From Corynespora cassiicola (Eukaryota > Ascomycota > Dothideomycetes > Pleosporales > Corynesporascaceae): a stretch of 64,000 nucleotides of DNA. Below are positions 23,257 to 35,451 of this stretch, in pieces (the first letter of the stretch is position 1; every line of letters begins with the position of its first letter). Under the pieces are notes generated by a model. The model was not told the DNA's origin. It worked only from the letters and a program-made list of their open reading frames with translations, and made no database searches. The stretch is taken from the NCBI GenBank assembly GCA_022059125.1, contig JAEUWY010000002.1:1984001-2048000 (forward strand), read 5' to 3'. A program made the position numbers and the translations under genes.

Positions 23257-24525
23257 TTAAATGAGATCAATGTCTGTGATCATGACCGACTCTTGTATCT
23301 CCTCGGTTTCTTGGGCAGGCATCAATTCTGCCTGGGACTCGCTTTGAGTTTTATCCCCAGCCATTGCCTCATCGATTTGCGGATCAACTTGAGCTCTGAG
23401 ACCACTTACAGATTTAACCTCGGTGGGCTGCTCATCTATATCTTTCTTTTCGCTTGACTCGAGGGTCTTCCACAGTCCGAACTTGAATGAACATATGTAT
23501 TGTTTGCCAAAAGATCCGCCAATAATCGTGCTTCCACTGAGGGAAGAACCTTTGTAGTTGCGCTCATATATAAGCCTCTTGAATATACGTATTACTGCGC
23601 ACAAAAAGCGTACGCTTCTAACCAACATATCGCCCGTAACGCGAGTCCATAGTCGCACCCACCTCAACAGGATGATCTCTATCAAGAGGTTCGTGAGTAG
23701 GCTGTGACAGTCAAAGATCAAGTCCTTCCTAAAGAGTGCGTTCTCGAATTTCCAGTTTGGATTGAGGCCCCAAGTGAGTATCAAGTTCCAGAATACCACG
23801 GCAGCGTAGAATATCGTCGCTTGAAGTATGATTTCGGTTTCGGTATGTCGTGATCTATCGGTCTCCACATCGATAAGTTTGTCGCTATAATGTTCCTTTG
23901 GAGCTGATGAGGACGACTTAGTTGGTGGGTGATTGTTCCGTGGCTCACAGGGCTCAACAACCTCGGGGGCTGGCAAACTTTCTTCGAAGGGCGTATCTTT
24001 CCAGAATCCGAAGAAGTATGCGTCGCGAGCTCCAAATCCAGGGAATCTACCGTGTTCGGTGTATAATGTGAAGCTCTCTATCTCCGTGATGACGAAGAAG
24101 CAGAGACAAAAGTATACTGCTTGTATTTGAGACTTGGTGATGGACTCCGGGTTTGCTGCTGTCAGCCGTATCAAAGGCAGGACGGCTCTCTCAAGAGTGA
24201 TCAGAACTTGGCTGACCGAAATACTGTAAGGTACTGGAAATAGGTACATCAGTTGATGTATCCTGGACGAGGTCGATATCAAGATGGTTGGGTACTTGTG
24301 TGGGAGCAACCAGGCGCATGATACGATTGTAAACCAAGGGGAAATCGTAGCTATGTACGATATTATGAGATAAGAAAAGAATCTTGAGACCATATAATCT
24401 TGGGCCATATTGTATGCAGGAGCAGCTGGTTTTTTCGTGGTTTTCTCCATATCGGTGCTGGGGGTGTTATGTGATTGAAGTGATGCAGATGAGTTGTTTG
24501 ATTGGAAAAGTGACGAGGTCTCCAT
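23257..24525 (-). CDS. multi-pass membrane protein of unknown function
   Basis: A single open frame of 422 residues from the ATG at 24525; the frame stays open further upstream but that part has no membrane character. Visible parts: a polar N-terminus, hydrophobic segments around FFSYLIISYIATISPWFTIV, QIQAVYFCLCFFVITEI and ATIFYAAVVFWNLILTWGL, and a central acidic loop with proline and serine. NPNWKFENALF...DCHSLLTNLLIEIILLRWVR follows, then a polar acidic tail. The spacing recalls fungal MBOAT/wax-synthase-like proteins (a late membrane segment near a WHS/RWH-type motif), but the expected catalytic His motif is not seen, so I do not assign that function. It is convergent with the upstream transporter (264 bp apart). 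Confidence 0.65.
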   Translation of the reverse strand: METSSLFQSNNSSASLQSHNTPSTDMEKTTKKPAAPAYNMAQDYMVSRFFSYLIISYIATISPWFTIVSCAWLLPHKYPTILISTSSRIHQLMYLFPVPYSISVSQVLITLERAVLPLIRLTAANPESITKSQIQAVYFCLCFFVITEIESFTLYTEHGRFPGFGARDAYFFGFWKDTPFEESLPAPEVVEPCEPRNNHPPTKSSSSAPKEHYSDKLIDVETDRSRHTETEIILQATIFYAAVVFWNLILTWGLNPNWKFENALFRKDLIFDCHSLLTNLLIEIILLRWVRLWTRVTGDMLVRSVRFLCAVIRIFKRLIYERNYKGSSLSGSTIIGGSFGKQYICSFKFGLWKTLESSEKKDIDEQPTEVKSVSGLRAQVDPQIDEAMAGDKTQSESQAELMPAQETEEIQESVMITDIDLI

Positions 24526-26819
24526 GTTGATGCACGAAAGAAGATGGATGATTCTTGAAGAGCATGCGGAATACTTCATATATTTAGACTTCAAAAGATT
24601 CGTTGGGATGACACCTGGTGTCACGGAAATGTTCAATGACTCACCTCCATCAAATTCAAATGTTGCTCCTGTTCGCTCATGGCATCCAAAGTTGTGAGTA
24701 GGCATCCAAATTCTTCATGATGTACGTATTCTCAGTGGACCATGGGTCGAAACTCGCCGCTTGTATGGTACTGCCAATGAACAGTGGGGAAATTTCACAA
24801 CACAAAATCGGATGGAGAAAATCGGCTCCATGCCGACAGCCCAACGAATTTGGACCCGAGAATACCCTCTCAACTTCCATTTCGGTACCCATGGGTCCCC
24901 ATAAAGAGGGCTGAAATTGGTTGATCACCTTGCTTTGTTTCTAACAGTGCAAACCCTCCAGCAAAAACCGAAAGTGCTATTTGGCATCCTCCTGAAACAT
25001 ATTTCCGACGGAATATCTACTACCACTCTCAACCCCAGGGTCATTGTCCCCACTTAAAGTGTGTCTCATCCAAATAAAACTGCTTCAAGCGCTCATATTT
25101 TGCCACCACTGAGACTGGGACTTGTTAGCCAAGGACTCCGACCCTCCTCGAGTATACCATTTCTTGAGCCCCAAACCAAACCTTTTATCCTTCGTCAAAA
25201 TTGGCCTTTAGTTCATCCAAAATCCATACGATCATCGTTTTCATCCAGAAATGCCGTTCTTAACAGAAGTCCGTCGAGATCGAACTTCTCCACACACCTT
25301 CCTCCCAATTATCTTCCGGTTCGACATACTACGAGCGTTTATAGCCGATAAGTTGTTGGCAAAGCATCCTGAGCTTAATTTAGTTTTCCAAGTTGCCTTG
25401 TCGTTTAGTATCGAGTTATATTTCCTTATCGAGATAGGTGGAGACAGAGCAGCGGAGGAATATCTCTTTCTTCCGACCCTAACCCGTGGGCAACGTCACT
25501 CCATCTCTTTCAATGACTCTCTCGATTAAAACTTTATTAAATCAAGTAAATAAATCATATCCCGTGGAAATGGAGCTGTAACAACTTCTGCGTTCATCTG
25601 CCTTACATCCGTTAGCCTTTCAATCCTCTCACGTCCATGGCTAAAAGAGATATTTATTCTTACACACTAGTGAACCTTCCCACCAGGTGGTCTATCAGCT
25701 CACTGTCCGAAAGGTTCTATTTCACGTTTCTGTGTTCGAAAGCATGAAGGAGAGGCGGGTTTGAGCCTCATTTGCCAGGCAATGGTGGAAGGCTGTGCTT
25801 GACAGATTGTATTGAATGGTGTATAACGACTACAAATTAATTTTACTCTGCAAATATCTGTTTAGATTTGGTTATAAATAAACAGATTTTCAGACTCTAT
25901 CAGAATATATATGTGGAACTGAGATTTGGACTAGCTATTCCCAGTGAACGCTCACTAAATTCCACAGCATGGAACTAGCCGCGAAACCCCGTAGAATTTC
26001 CCACATGTCATCACATCTTCCAATCGAAGATGAAAACTCAAACGTGGCTTCTTTGCGAGCTTCCATGTGCCTTGAGTCATAAAGTTCAACTAATTCGACC
26101 CCGAGTCAATATGACCCCGAGTTCGTCCGACGACCCTAATATTGCCGAGAATATTTCCAAGACTGACACGCACATTTTATCCCAACAAGATCCCCGCATA
26201 TCTCATCAAGCTCCAGGCAATCACTATTATCATTAGATTCTCCATCGGATTATCACCCCTATTACACATCTGCATCTCTTTTCTCACGATCCTCTGAGCC
26301 GCTGGCATTAACACGAGATCGAAGCCATTTTGCTTCCTCCAAGAAAACCTCTGGACTGTGCTTATCAATTTAGAGAATTGGCTTTGGAATGCGCCGCTGA
26401 GAAAGCTTCTTGCCTTTGATCACAATGAAATGATTGGTCATCTCTTCCGTGGGGCTTTATGTCATGGTCAGCTCGCATGTGGCTAAAACTTTGAGTTTGG
26501 ATGTCGAGATTTGATTTGGTGCGTTGATGAAACGGATTCAGAGGGGCATGGTTTTGAATGCCATCCGCGAGTTTACTGCAACTTCCAAAGTCTTGAAGGC
26601 AGGTCTCGTTGGGCTAGATAGGGCCAAGTGAACAGCAAAAGTGTCAAGGTATTAAGGTGCAGCATCTTGGGCTAGATGTGGAATTTCCCGCGGAGCACCT
26701 AACTTGACACCTCAAATAAATGCGTAGACAAAAACAATAGCTTCTCAATGGAAAAGAAATCAATTCGTTAAATCATTGCAGTCATTAGGCTTCAATACCA
26801 AATTATACATTACATCCCG
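24526..26819. other. long intergenic region, no firm gene
   Basis: This is 2.3 kb. A plus-strand frame of 92 codons at 25251-25529 has a reasonable protein-like composition (a basic N-terminus and a hydrophobic middle) but no recognisable family and no neighbours that support it. The stretch 25830-25930 is AT-rich. The motif GGGCTAGAT occurs twice near 26611 and 26670. No transposon ends found. Confidence 0.4.
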
Positions 26820-27956
26820 TTACGCATCATCCAACCCTTCGAACAAATCCACACCCCACCCCTTGCTAGGGTTGTTGAACCTGGTCGGCTCCTCCCCCAA
26901 TGTCTCCAAATCCTCCCAATCCTCCACTTCAAGCACACACTTGAGCGACCCAAAATTCTCGCGAATGTGGCTCTCATGCTTACTCTTCGGGATCACGCTC
27001 GTTGCACGCCCCATACCCCACGCCAACACGACCTGGGCGGGAGTACATCCTCGCGCTTCCGCGATCTTGCCCACGGTCTCGTTCTCGAGTAACAGTGGGG
27101 CATTGGATCGCGTGGATGGTGAGCGACGCGCGCGGTCGCCATATGTGGGGTTCATGTTGCCGAGGGGCGAGTATGCGGTGATGGAGATTCCGTGTGCCTG
27201 GTGGAAGCGGATCCAGTCGGTCTGTGGGAGGTAAGGATGGAGCTCCATTTGGTGGGCTGATGGTTTTTGCATGGTTTGAGAGAGTAGGTGATGGAGTTGA
27301 GAAGGAGAAAAGTTGGAGATGCCGATGTGGCGGACTCGGTGGGTGGAGAGTAGCTTAGCCATGGATTTCCATGTCTAAAACTAAGTTAGCAGGTGTAGAA
27401 TTAGAGAGGAGAGAATATTTTACCTCGACGTAGTCATAATGGTACTTTTCTTGGTCGGGGCCTTTGCCAACGGGCCAGTGCATAAGGTAGAGGTCTAGGT
27501 ACTCGAGATTCAGATCTTTGAGTGTTTTATTGAGCCCTTCTTCGACGCGGGTATATTCGCCGTGGCTACATGAAACGTCAGCATTTAGTTTAGGAATTCT
27601 TTATTCCAAAGTCAGAGGCAGTTTGGAACTTACTGGTCATTCCAAAGTTTGCTGGTGACCCATATATCCTCCCTATTCAGTCCAGTCTTCTCTAGTCCCT
27701 TTGCAATCCCCTTTCCGACATATATCTCATTCCCGTACGCAGTTGCACAATCGATTTGCCTGTAACCGGCTTCCATCGCGATTGCCACTGCGTCGGAGGT
27801 ATTATCCCCTGACTCCCTCAGGTTCCATGTTCCGAAACCTAGCAGCGGCTGATCAATCGGGGAGTTTGCGGACGCAAAAATAGGATGTTGCGCATTAAAC
27901 CTGTTGCGGCATCTGCAAATGCCGATTAGGGCCGCAAAGACGAAAATTGAGCGCAT
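26820..27956 (-). CDS. aldo-keto reductase
   Basis: The model is complement(join(26820..27374,27424..27565,27634..27956)), 339 residues. The AKR tetrad is present: D and Y in YRQIDCATAYGNE, K in VTSKLWND, and H in LDLYLMHWPVG. The cofactor end also fits: ISNFSPSQL, AYSPLGN, and VIPKSKHESHIREN, the NADP-binding segment. The enzyme should reduce an aldehyde or ketone with NADPH. The N-terminus is unusual for a cytosolic AKR: a 25-residue hydrophobic/Cys stretch (MRSIFVFAALIGICRCRN) looks like a signal or membrane anchor. A downstream start cannot be excluded because no other Met lies before the core strand. It belongs to the group of fungal glycerol-dehydrogenase/GCY1-like AKRs by overall pattern. 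Confidence 0.92.
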
Positions 27957-28616
27957 TTTGGGATAAGGAGATTGATTGAGCAACGAAACAATGGCAGACG
28001 CTCACAAAGCCATGTTAAAATGGTATCAGTACTAGCAATCATGACGTTCGCAAGAAATGCGCAGCGGGGCGGATCGGCAACGGGGCATTGCAGGGATGTA
28101 TGAGTCGTGATGCAGTGGTGCAATGAGATGCAGATACACCCCACGAATCGTATTAATAGGTGTATACCGCTCCATGCCGCGTTCAGCAAGAAGCATCATG
28201 ATAATGGCCTGTTTTTCTTTCTATTATTGCCTAGGTATCTGGGATACATGTTCATGATGAGCCTGATGCTATGACGATCAGACCCACACATCCCGAACTA
28301 TCCGTTAGTGTTCTGATTTCCTGTTTGTGCTGGGAAACTATACGACTCAGCCTCATTTTCTGCCCTTGAGAGTGAGAAAAAATCCATTGCCTAAGCCATA
28401 CCTCCATTGTTGTGTAAATTTGGGGGTAGTGCGGGTAACCCAACACCCGGAAGCTGTCATCAATTGCTGGATATCCAGAACACGAAAGCTGTGCTTGGGT
28501 TCAGCCATTGTGCAATAGCTCTTGTACATTATGTGCTCCACCAAGCCTGGTGATAAAAGGGATTGCTGATTATGGTGATATTCAAGCCCAGGCCTCCAAC
28601 TTCAGGCGCAACTGTA

Positions 28617-28626
28617 GTCACGTGAC
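28617..28626. promoter_or_regulatory. GTCACGTGAC palindrome
   Basis: A perfect 10-bp palindrome identical to that at 13516-13525. It lies 661 bp upstream of the AKR start. Possible bHLH site; no other support. Confidence 0.3.
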
Positions 28627-28736
28627 CAACATCGAGTTTTTTCAAGTCAAAATAGGGTTCAAAAGCCCAATGAACAAGGCCAGTAAAACATTATTAATCA
28701 TGAGACGATGAAAGGGTCGTAGAGACGAAGTAGTAG

Positions 28737-29062
28737 ACATCGGCAACATGCAAGCTAGAGTCAAATTCTCGAGTTTCATCTTGTCGTTGCAATGCACAAC
28801 TTGGAGATGATCAGCGCCTTTCCATTAGCTATACCGACTCAGTCCACGGCAGTCGAGATCGCACTATAATATACGGACCAGCAAAACTCGAAGAGGCCGA
28901 GCTAATGCAGCAAATACGGTGTTTGAAGTCGATTGTTGCACGTCTCCTTGCTACGTATGACAGCCTCAGGCAGACTTGGCAGCGCCGGGCCACTGCAACT
29001 GGGGAATCGACGTTCCGTGGGATATTGACACCTGTTTTCCAAACCAAGCCAATGCAAATATA
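28737..29062 (+). other. open frame without start, coiled-coil-like; gene fragment?
   Basis: Between in-frame stops there are about 108 sense codons with no good ATG at the front. The middle reads KLEEAELMQQIRCLKSIVAR then LLATYDSLRQTWQRRA, which has the charge pattern of an amphipathic helix. No family recognised. It may be an exon of an unannotated gene or debris of a dead one. A later piece around 29180-29300 (LHERRALNVAATLVQQVNNV) has similar character in the frame one base ahead (+1). Confidence 0.25.
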
Positions 29063-30163
29063 GGTCATTTGACAGAAGCTTTACTACGTGCCCAGGCTGA
29101 CGATAAAGCAGTGTGCAAGAGCCAAGATCATCGCCAATCTAGACGGCGAGCTGTCATAGCCGAAGGACTTGGCTGTCTGAAGACGCATTGCACGAGCGGA
29201 GGGCTCTCAATGTTGCGGCTACACTGGTGCAACAGGTCAATAATGTACTCGGTAGCGCGGGTTCAGTGGGAGGGGGCGAAGGTGTTGGTGGTGTTGGATG
29301 ACGACGGGGGAAATCCTTCCGCCTCGCCTGCCCCACTGGCCCCTGAATGATCTTTGCTTACTTCACCATAGACACTGATACCACGTCGGCCCATTTTCAC
29401 CGTCTCATCGCCCGCATCCTCCTCTACGGGTTCTGGAAAATTGCCCGACGCTCGCAAGCCTCATTGAGATAATGAGGGCGGCCTATCTCTGGACGAAAAG
29501 GCAGGCGTTTTGTGCTCCTGGTCGGGGCGCGCGTCCTCTTGCGCGACGGACCTCAGCAACCGCCAGCACCATTAGCCCGCCCGAAACGGAATATGCGTGA
29601 TCACGATTTTCGTCGCATGTGTCCCCATTCGTCGAATCATCACCCGCCATTCTGGTGAAATTCTGTCCAACATCCAACACTTTCTCGTATGTCGGCCGCA
29701 ATCGTCCCACGTTGCGAGAGGAGTCTCGTTTTTCTCGCCGCTATTGCTGTTCGCCGTCTTCTCATCTCGCTCAAATTCTCGACTTGGTCGTAGCACCACT
29801 TAGCGACATAGATCCCCACAGCATGATGGGTCCTGTGAGCTGCTAGCTCTGTTTTCGGTATATAGCGGGTCTTCCGCCCTGATGCTTGCCGTGGAGCCGT
29901 GGAGTCGGGTCTGTCAGCCAAGAAGTCGAGCTGCGCCATCTCAGGGCTTCCTCCTGACCACTCTCTTGGTCTTGTGTTTTAGCTGGTTGTCTGGGCCTTC
30001 TTCGCTCCTGTTCCAGCTGCCCGCCTTTTGTCCACGCCTGCCCCTCGTTTCCCCCTCAACTGTACCGACTTGAGACTATGCTCACTGCGCCACGGGAATG
30101 TGAACCAAGCTGGCAATCCTCCTGACGGCATCCATCAGAATGCCAACGTGACAGACCACAATC

Positions 30164-31339
30164 ATGAGTGGAATGAGCAGCCCTGAAAACCACTTCTCCG
30201 GCGAATTCGACGCAAACACCATCACCGTAATCATTTGCTCGTCGCTGGCCCTTTACAATGCTCTGGAACTCGAGCTCCTCGTCCTCACCACCTTCCAATC
30301 ATATCGCGGTCTCTACTTCTGGGCACTGGCTCTCGCGAGCTTCGGGATCTTGCCATATGTCTTGGGATACATGATGGAGTATTTTAGTATGGCCCACATG
30401 GCTATTGCTATAGGCATCGATACCCTAGGATGGTGCTTGATGGTGACGGGCCAATCTGTCGTTCTCTACAGTAGATTGTGGTTGGTATTCGGAGGCGGGC
30501 ATCGAAAGTTGCTGATGAGCGTGAAATGGATGATTATTTTGAATGCCATATTGTTCCACGGAACCACAGCCAGTATGGATCTCCACCGTCAGAACAAGCA
30601 GTGCTAACACATCGCTGCAGTTGTAGTTTACGGTTCACACTTTGGCGAAAGCAGAACTTCATTTGGCCGCGCCTACAACGTCGTCGAACGCATACAAATG
30701 GTCGGGTTCTGCATGCAAGAATTGATCCTTAGCAGCCTCTACATCTGGAAAGCCCTAGACATCATCAAAACCGCCGAACGCAAGCGCTCACACCACCTAA
30801 TGTGGCAACTCTTCTCCATCAACGTAATCATCATACTTCTGGATATCGCCCTCCTCACCATCGAGTTCATGAGCTTCCACGTCCTCCAGCAAACAGTCAA
30901 GGGCTTCACATATAGCGTAAAGCTGAAGCTTGAACTTTCCGTTCTCAACAAGCTGGTGGAGGTCTCATCGAACAACGCTCGCGCAACCATGTTCGGCTTT
31001 GGCGACACAAACGACTTCCTCGACCCGACGAAGACAGTTTGGGACATCACACGCTTCACGCCCGCCTTCTCGAGCAGCATGCACACGTATCCACACTGGA
31101 TGTCCGATCTAGAGAAATCCGGTATCCAGGAGATCGAGAGCGCATACTCCCCAGCCGACAAGACATGGATACGTCCCAAACGCAGCACCACCCTTTCGAC
31201 CGACACGAGCGAAAACTACTCCGACATTGTGCATCCCGTCTCCTCGCTCCCCGACCCACGAAAGGACGCTAGGGAGAGGGGATCGGCAACGGATCTCCTT
31301 TATGCCGATGCAGTTCGGAGAATAGCAAGCCCTGGATGA
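30164..31339 (+). CDS. seven-helix membrane protein, DUF7703-like
   Basis: The model is join(30164..30572,30621..31339), 375 residues; the intron has a clear GCTAACA branch site. Seven hydrophobic segments fill residues 15-260. Helix 1 has SSLALYNALELELLVLTTF, followed by the RGLYFWALALASFG block, a pattern I associate with the fungal DUF7703 family. The middle contains GWCLMVTGQSVVLYSRLWLV. After FGRAYNVVERIQM come two more helices (LILSSLYIWKAL and INVIIILLDIALLTIEF). The last 110 residues are a polar cytoplasmic tail with serine/threonine clusters. The topology is receptor-like, but no ligand or partner is known to me. It stands alone with long flanking gaps. Confidence 0.8.
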
Positions 31340-32191
31340 GATCTACTGCCTTCTCCCTCTCCACGACACACCTATCGGAAAAATTTCCGCAACCTTGGGA
31401 ACATTCGTGCGCGCGAAAAATATTCCTTCCAACCATAGATATTGCTGCCCAGCCACGGGTTCCGGCAGCTCCCGCGGAGATCCCAATCTTTTGGGCCGAC
31501 TATCGAAGAGTTAGGCCCGACACTTCAAATAGAGAGTTCCACCACTAGTGCAATAGCTCTGCACTATTGAATTCTCACAAGTACTTTGGGAATGAGCCTT
31601 GGCTTTGTACGCGCGTGGTCTTGTGTTCGTTGGTGGCTGGTGCCCTGACACGGTGCAGACCCTCGCGAGGATCCCCGCGGCATCCGCAAGCAACGTAAGA
31701 GCAGCTATTGCGCATCAAATGAAATGCGCACACGTAATGGGATATTTTCACGGCCGATGCACAGTGAGGATTTGGGATGCAAGTGCGGGTTATGTCAAAT
31801 GGTGTGGGAGGTCAGGTTACAGCGTCCTATGATGGAAAACGGCTTACGAGTCTGGTTATGATCAAGATACCCCTTTTATGCGTCACAATTATCTATCGCT
31901 AACGATCAAATGCATATTTCTTTTTTCATCAAGCAGTCAATCGGCTTTCTATGAAACGATGATATGTTCTTTCTATCTAGTCCGGGTGTTCCCCTCCAAT
32001 CTGTCATCATTCTGTAATCCTCATTGGCATAGGTCGCATTCTTGTGTCGTTATTACATGCGGAGCATAGTCAAGGTGCAGTTGCCTCCCTTGTTGAAAAG
32101 AAATATCGCCCAAATCATGATCATTACCACCGTTGATATACTTCTGAAGCCTTCGACTAGCTTTCTAGCCGCTAGATTTTGCCTCGTCAGG
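31340..32191. other. intergenic, convergent 3' flanks
   Basis: The region lies between two convergent genes. Short frames only, no motifs. Nothing else recognised. Confidence 0.55.
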
Positions 32192-34446
32192 CTACGCTAC
32201 TGGTACCACGCTGGAAACAGCTATGATGCTGTCGGGGCCGGCCGCAGTATCATCTGAACCAACGGATAAGACATGAACTAGTTCTGGAGAGTTACCGGCT
32301 TCATGATCTTCGGTGCACACAATAGATGGCACCTTCCTATCTGGGCCAGCTACAGATGTACGCTTGAGTTCCTGGTGGAAATCTGTTTGCTGTTCTTGAA
32401 CGCAAATATTGATAGCTGTTCGCGAGTTTTTTCCCGGCCTCACAACAGATTCATCCCACAAATGCGACAATGGCGTGACTTCTTTTGTGATGGGGATCTC
32501 TTTTTGCACGTCAATCCATTCGCCCTCACCGCGCGATTCGTAAGCCTGTCGTTGCAGATGGAATACGTCGTACTGGTTCCACGCATTGATCATATCCGAG
32601 AAAGACGCGTGGAATTTGGTGAGGAATGTTAAAAAGCGAAGAATACTAATATCGAGTAGGAACATGGTTAAGGAGAAGACGGTGACAAGGATGAGCGCAA
32701 AAACGTTAATGTTGACGACTTCTCCGGTTTTGCGCATCTTTTGTATCTGGCAAAGTTTTTTCTCGGCTGCATTTGAAGGTGGTCTCGTAAATGAATCTGC
32801 TCTTGAGTCTCTGACTTTTGCGCCAATTGCATAGGTCGAGAGAACTATTTGATGCGCAGCCCATGCGTAGGATTGCCATCCGGTTAGTTCTGCGATCCAC
32901 TGGTTATCTGGAAGCCATGTTATCTCCCCTCCGGATGCGTCCAGAAGCTTATCAGCCTTGAGCGTCCGACTAGACATGGTGCTATACGTGCGTCCAGTGA
33001 TAAGCAGCAGCTCTAGAAGTGCCAACTGTAGATCGGTTGCTCCAGTAAGATTTAGCTCATTTAAGTGATAGGGTAGCCCATTCAGGCTGGAACAAATGTC
33101 TTGAGAGCTCCCGCTACGGAAGCAAAATTGGAACTAACGACTATTAGACCCATTCTACAGACAGTTTTAAATTGTATACTGACTTGTTCAACACACCCAA
33201 TCGGGGTTGAGATTGCATCTGAAAAGTACCATGTCATATTTTCCTTTAATCCTGTGTCAAACATCATAATCTTTTTATGGGCTGAGAAGAGTATATCCTC
33301 TACTGGATTCATGTAGTATACCGAATTTTTGTTTATTAGTCGAAGAAGAACATCTGCATTAGTTTGCATCATTTCAGGTATTGGGATGAGATTTTTATCA
33401 AACCCGGGAGAGCTCCAACACCTATATTCTCTAATTCAACTCAGTGTTAGATACCTTCTGCTAAATGAGATTTATAATACGTACTTCATGTCAAACCTGT
33501 ATGACGTGTTTGATTCTACGAGACTTTGCAAAAAGGTAACATTGTCAAAGTCTCCCGTACCTCTTCTGTTTCCAAAGTGGTATGTAAGGAAATCTTCACC
33601 AGGATAGTATTGTCGTGGTCTAAAGTAAGATGGTACCTCCGTTGCAGGTTGAATTCTGACTCGACCTTCTGATGACAGGATAGCACATGCAGTCTTTCTT
33701 CGGTATTGAACACGCTCTCTTTCAATAAGATTAAACCCAAAATCGTGGCCCATGTCCAGTAATCCTGAGTCAAATGTTATAGTAGGAGACTCGCATATAG
33801 ACTTTGCAAATGGGCAGTCACCCATTGTGGTTTCGAAGTCGATTTTAGGTACCGAGAAGATTCTACATCGATTCGCAATTGTCCCATTTTCGATGTAACA
33901 CTCTTCAGCATAAGAAAGCGCAATTGTGTCTATGTTTGCCTCGTATCGAGTAGAATCAAGTGTATCATTTTGATTTTTTATTAGGGCACAGAATGGGCTG
34001 CGTACCAAAACTTCGATGTTTGAGCTTGAGACGATAGAAGAAGAGAAAACACCGGCTGCGGTAATTCCAATTGCAAAAACTAGTGGAATTACGAACAATG
34101 ATACAGATTGTGAAAAGGCGCTGCTCAACGTGCGTCTCCAAGATAGCCAGAGTTTTGCTGCATCGACAAACAAGGAGCTCGGAGTTGGTAGCGTGCGTAG
34201 TAAGGCCTGTTGCTGATGAAAAAGCCCATCAGAATTATTCGTTGATCGTTTTCGTCGCCGAAGGTAAAAAAGAAATGTGAGAAGGTGAAACAGATGTCCA
34301 AGGCCGAGGGATGTGAGGATGGCCAAGAATGCAACAATTACTACACCAGAGCCGGTATCAGTGGTAATTGTTTGGCCCATTATGGGTCCTTGGGCATGAT
34401 TGATCCAGTACCCGCGCTTGATAAAACGTCCCTCGACTTCTGACAT
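32192..34446 (-). CDS. large fungal membrane protein of unknown function
   Basis: The model is complement(join(32192..33133,33184..33421,33485..34446)), 713 residues, in frame. A hydrophobic helix (residues about 32-62) is followed by a basic loop (YLRRRKRS), a second helix (SLFVIPLVFAIGITAAGVF) and a large, probably extracellular, domain with several Asn-X-Ser/Thr sites and Cys pairs. The second half has MTWYFSDAISTPIGCVEQ and CSSLNGLPYHLNELNLTGA. LALLELLLITGRTYS follows, then INVFALILVTVFSLTMFLLDI as the last helix before a polar tail of about 160 residues. This two-ended helix layout around an extracellular Cys-rich domain is common in filamentous ascomycetes, but I know no function. The third exon starts inside the frame, so any Met-first model for it would be wrong. 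Confidence 0.75.
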
Positions 34447-35159
34447 TGAATTCGTGTGCTCGACAGTGAAAAGTCACAATAAAAGAATATTCTTCAGTAA
34501 AGGGAAAACTAAAGTTGGTGTCCCCTTGAGAGATTTGCGGCAGTGCGTCTTTTCTGTCTTCTCTCCTCATATTTTGTAGAGCCACACGCGTAGCCAAGTA
34601 CGTGTGATATATATATTCCACGGATATCTCATGAACACCCTAGGCATCGGGTGAGGGCGATATGATAATAGCATTCTAGGTCATGTCCGACGTCACACGG
34701 CTTAAAATTGCTGAAAGGTTTTCTCATTCCAGTGTGTTTGAAGTTGGGGGCTTATTTGAAAAGTTGTTAATGGACCGCAAAAGGTGTTGGTGGTGTTCTA
34801 GGTGAAGTCTGTAGTACGAACCCCTCAACGTCGACACCACTATCGTATTTTGGCAGAATTGCGCTCCAAGGGTATAGATCAATCACATAAAAGCTGCCCT
34901 GATGCTGTAATATCCCGACGTGCGTTGTACTACGCGAAATATAGTTCTCCTGACATACCAATACATTTTATGTATGAAGGGGCGAGAACCAAAATAGAAC
35001 TGAGGTAAGCCAGACATGAGTCTTTTATCGCAGCAATCAGACTCTGCGATCGCTCCGTCCCGATAAACCTCTTAGGGGCTTACACCCTTAAAGTGCATGT
35101 CCAAGTAACCAGACAAAACACAGATTTAAAGATTGAGTAAAAGGTTAATGTCACATTTG

Positions 35160-35196
35160 GATAATATCACATATTTTAGTAGAATATGATATTATC
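35160..35196. repeat. imperfect inverted repeat (10-bp arms)
   Basis: GATAATATCA at 35160-35169 is mirrored by TGATATTATC at 35187-35196, with further partial pairing across an AT-rich loop. It could be a small hairpin or the end of a lost miniature element. Confidence 0.6.
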
Positions 35197-35292
35197 TCCT
35201 CATAGACCACGTCAAAATACCCAGTTGTTTAATAATCACATGTATGGTTCTTATTTCATCAAGGCATGTTTTAGAAAAGCTACTTCATGCTG

Positions 35293-35415
35293 TGTCGGCT
35301 CCACAATCAACTCTTCTAATTTTGAAAAAGATCATGTTCTTCCCTTAGGTTCTCTCGGGTTTAGATGTCGGACGTGCGTCACAAGAACTACCTAATACTC
35401 TGTCGGCTCCACAAT
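35293..35415. repeat. 15-bp direct repeat, two copies
   Basis: TGTCGGCTCCACAAT occurs at 35293-35307 and again at 35401-35415, 108 bp apart. The following 30 or so bases are similar but diverged (a CTTCT/GTTTT, AATTTTGAAAAA-like stretch), so the repeat unit was probably longer. Confidence 0.65.
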
Positions 35416-35451
35416 GAGCTGTTTTGATTTAAAAAAACAAGTTATATTGCG

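Larger units (their letters stand above)
27957..30163. other. long intergenic region with unexplained coding-like segments
   Basis: This is 2.2 kb between the AKR and the DUF7703-like gene. It contains a 10-bp CACGTG palindrome and an open frame at 28737-29062 (both listed), with scattered shorter coding-like pieces to about 29465. The final 300 bp (29860-30160) are pyrimidine-rich and probably the promoter and leader of the downstream gene. Confidence 0.45.

Noticed and set aside
23257..24525. MBOAT/wax-synthase assignment for the unknown membrane protein
   Set aside because: General layout is similar but the conserved catalytic His motif is not visible.
32192..33025. A separate gene starting at 33025
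   Set aside because: The first codon there is TTG, not ATG, and the frame continues upstream through a valid splice into the two other exons of one membrane protein.
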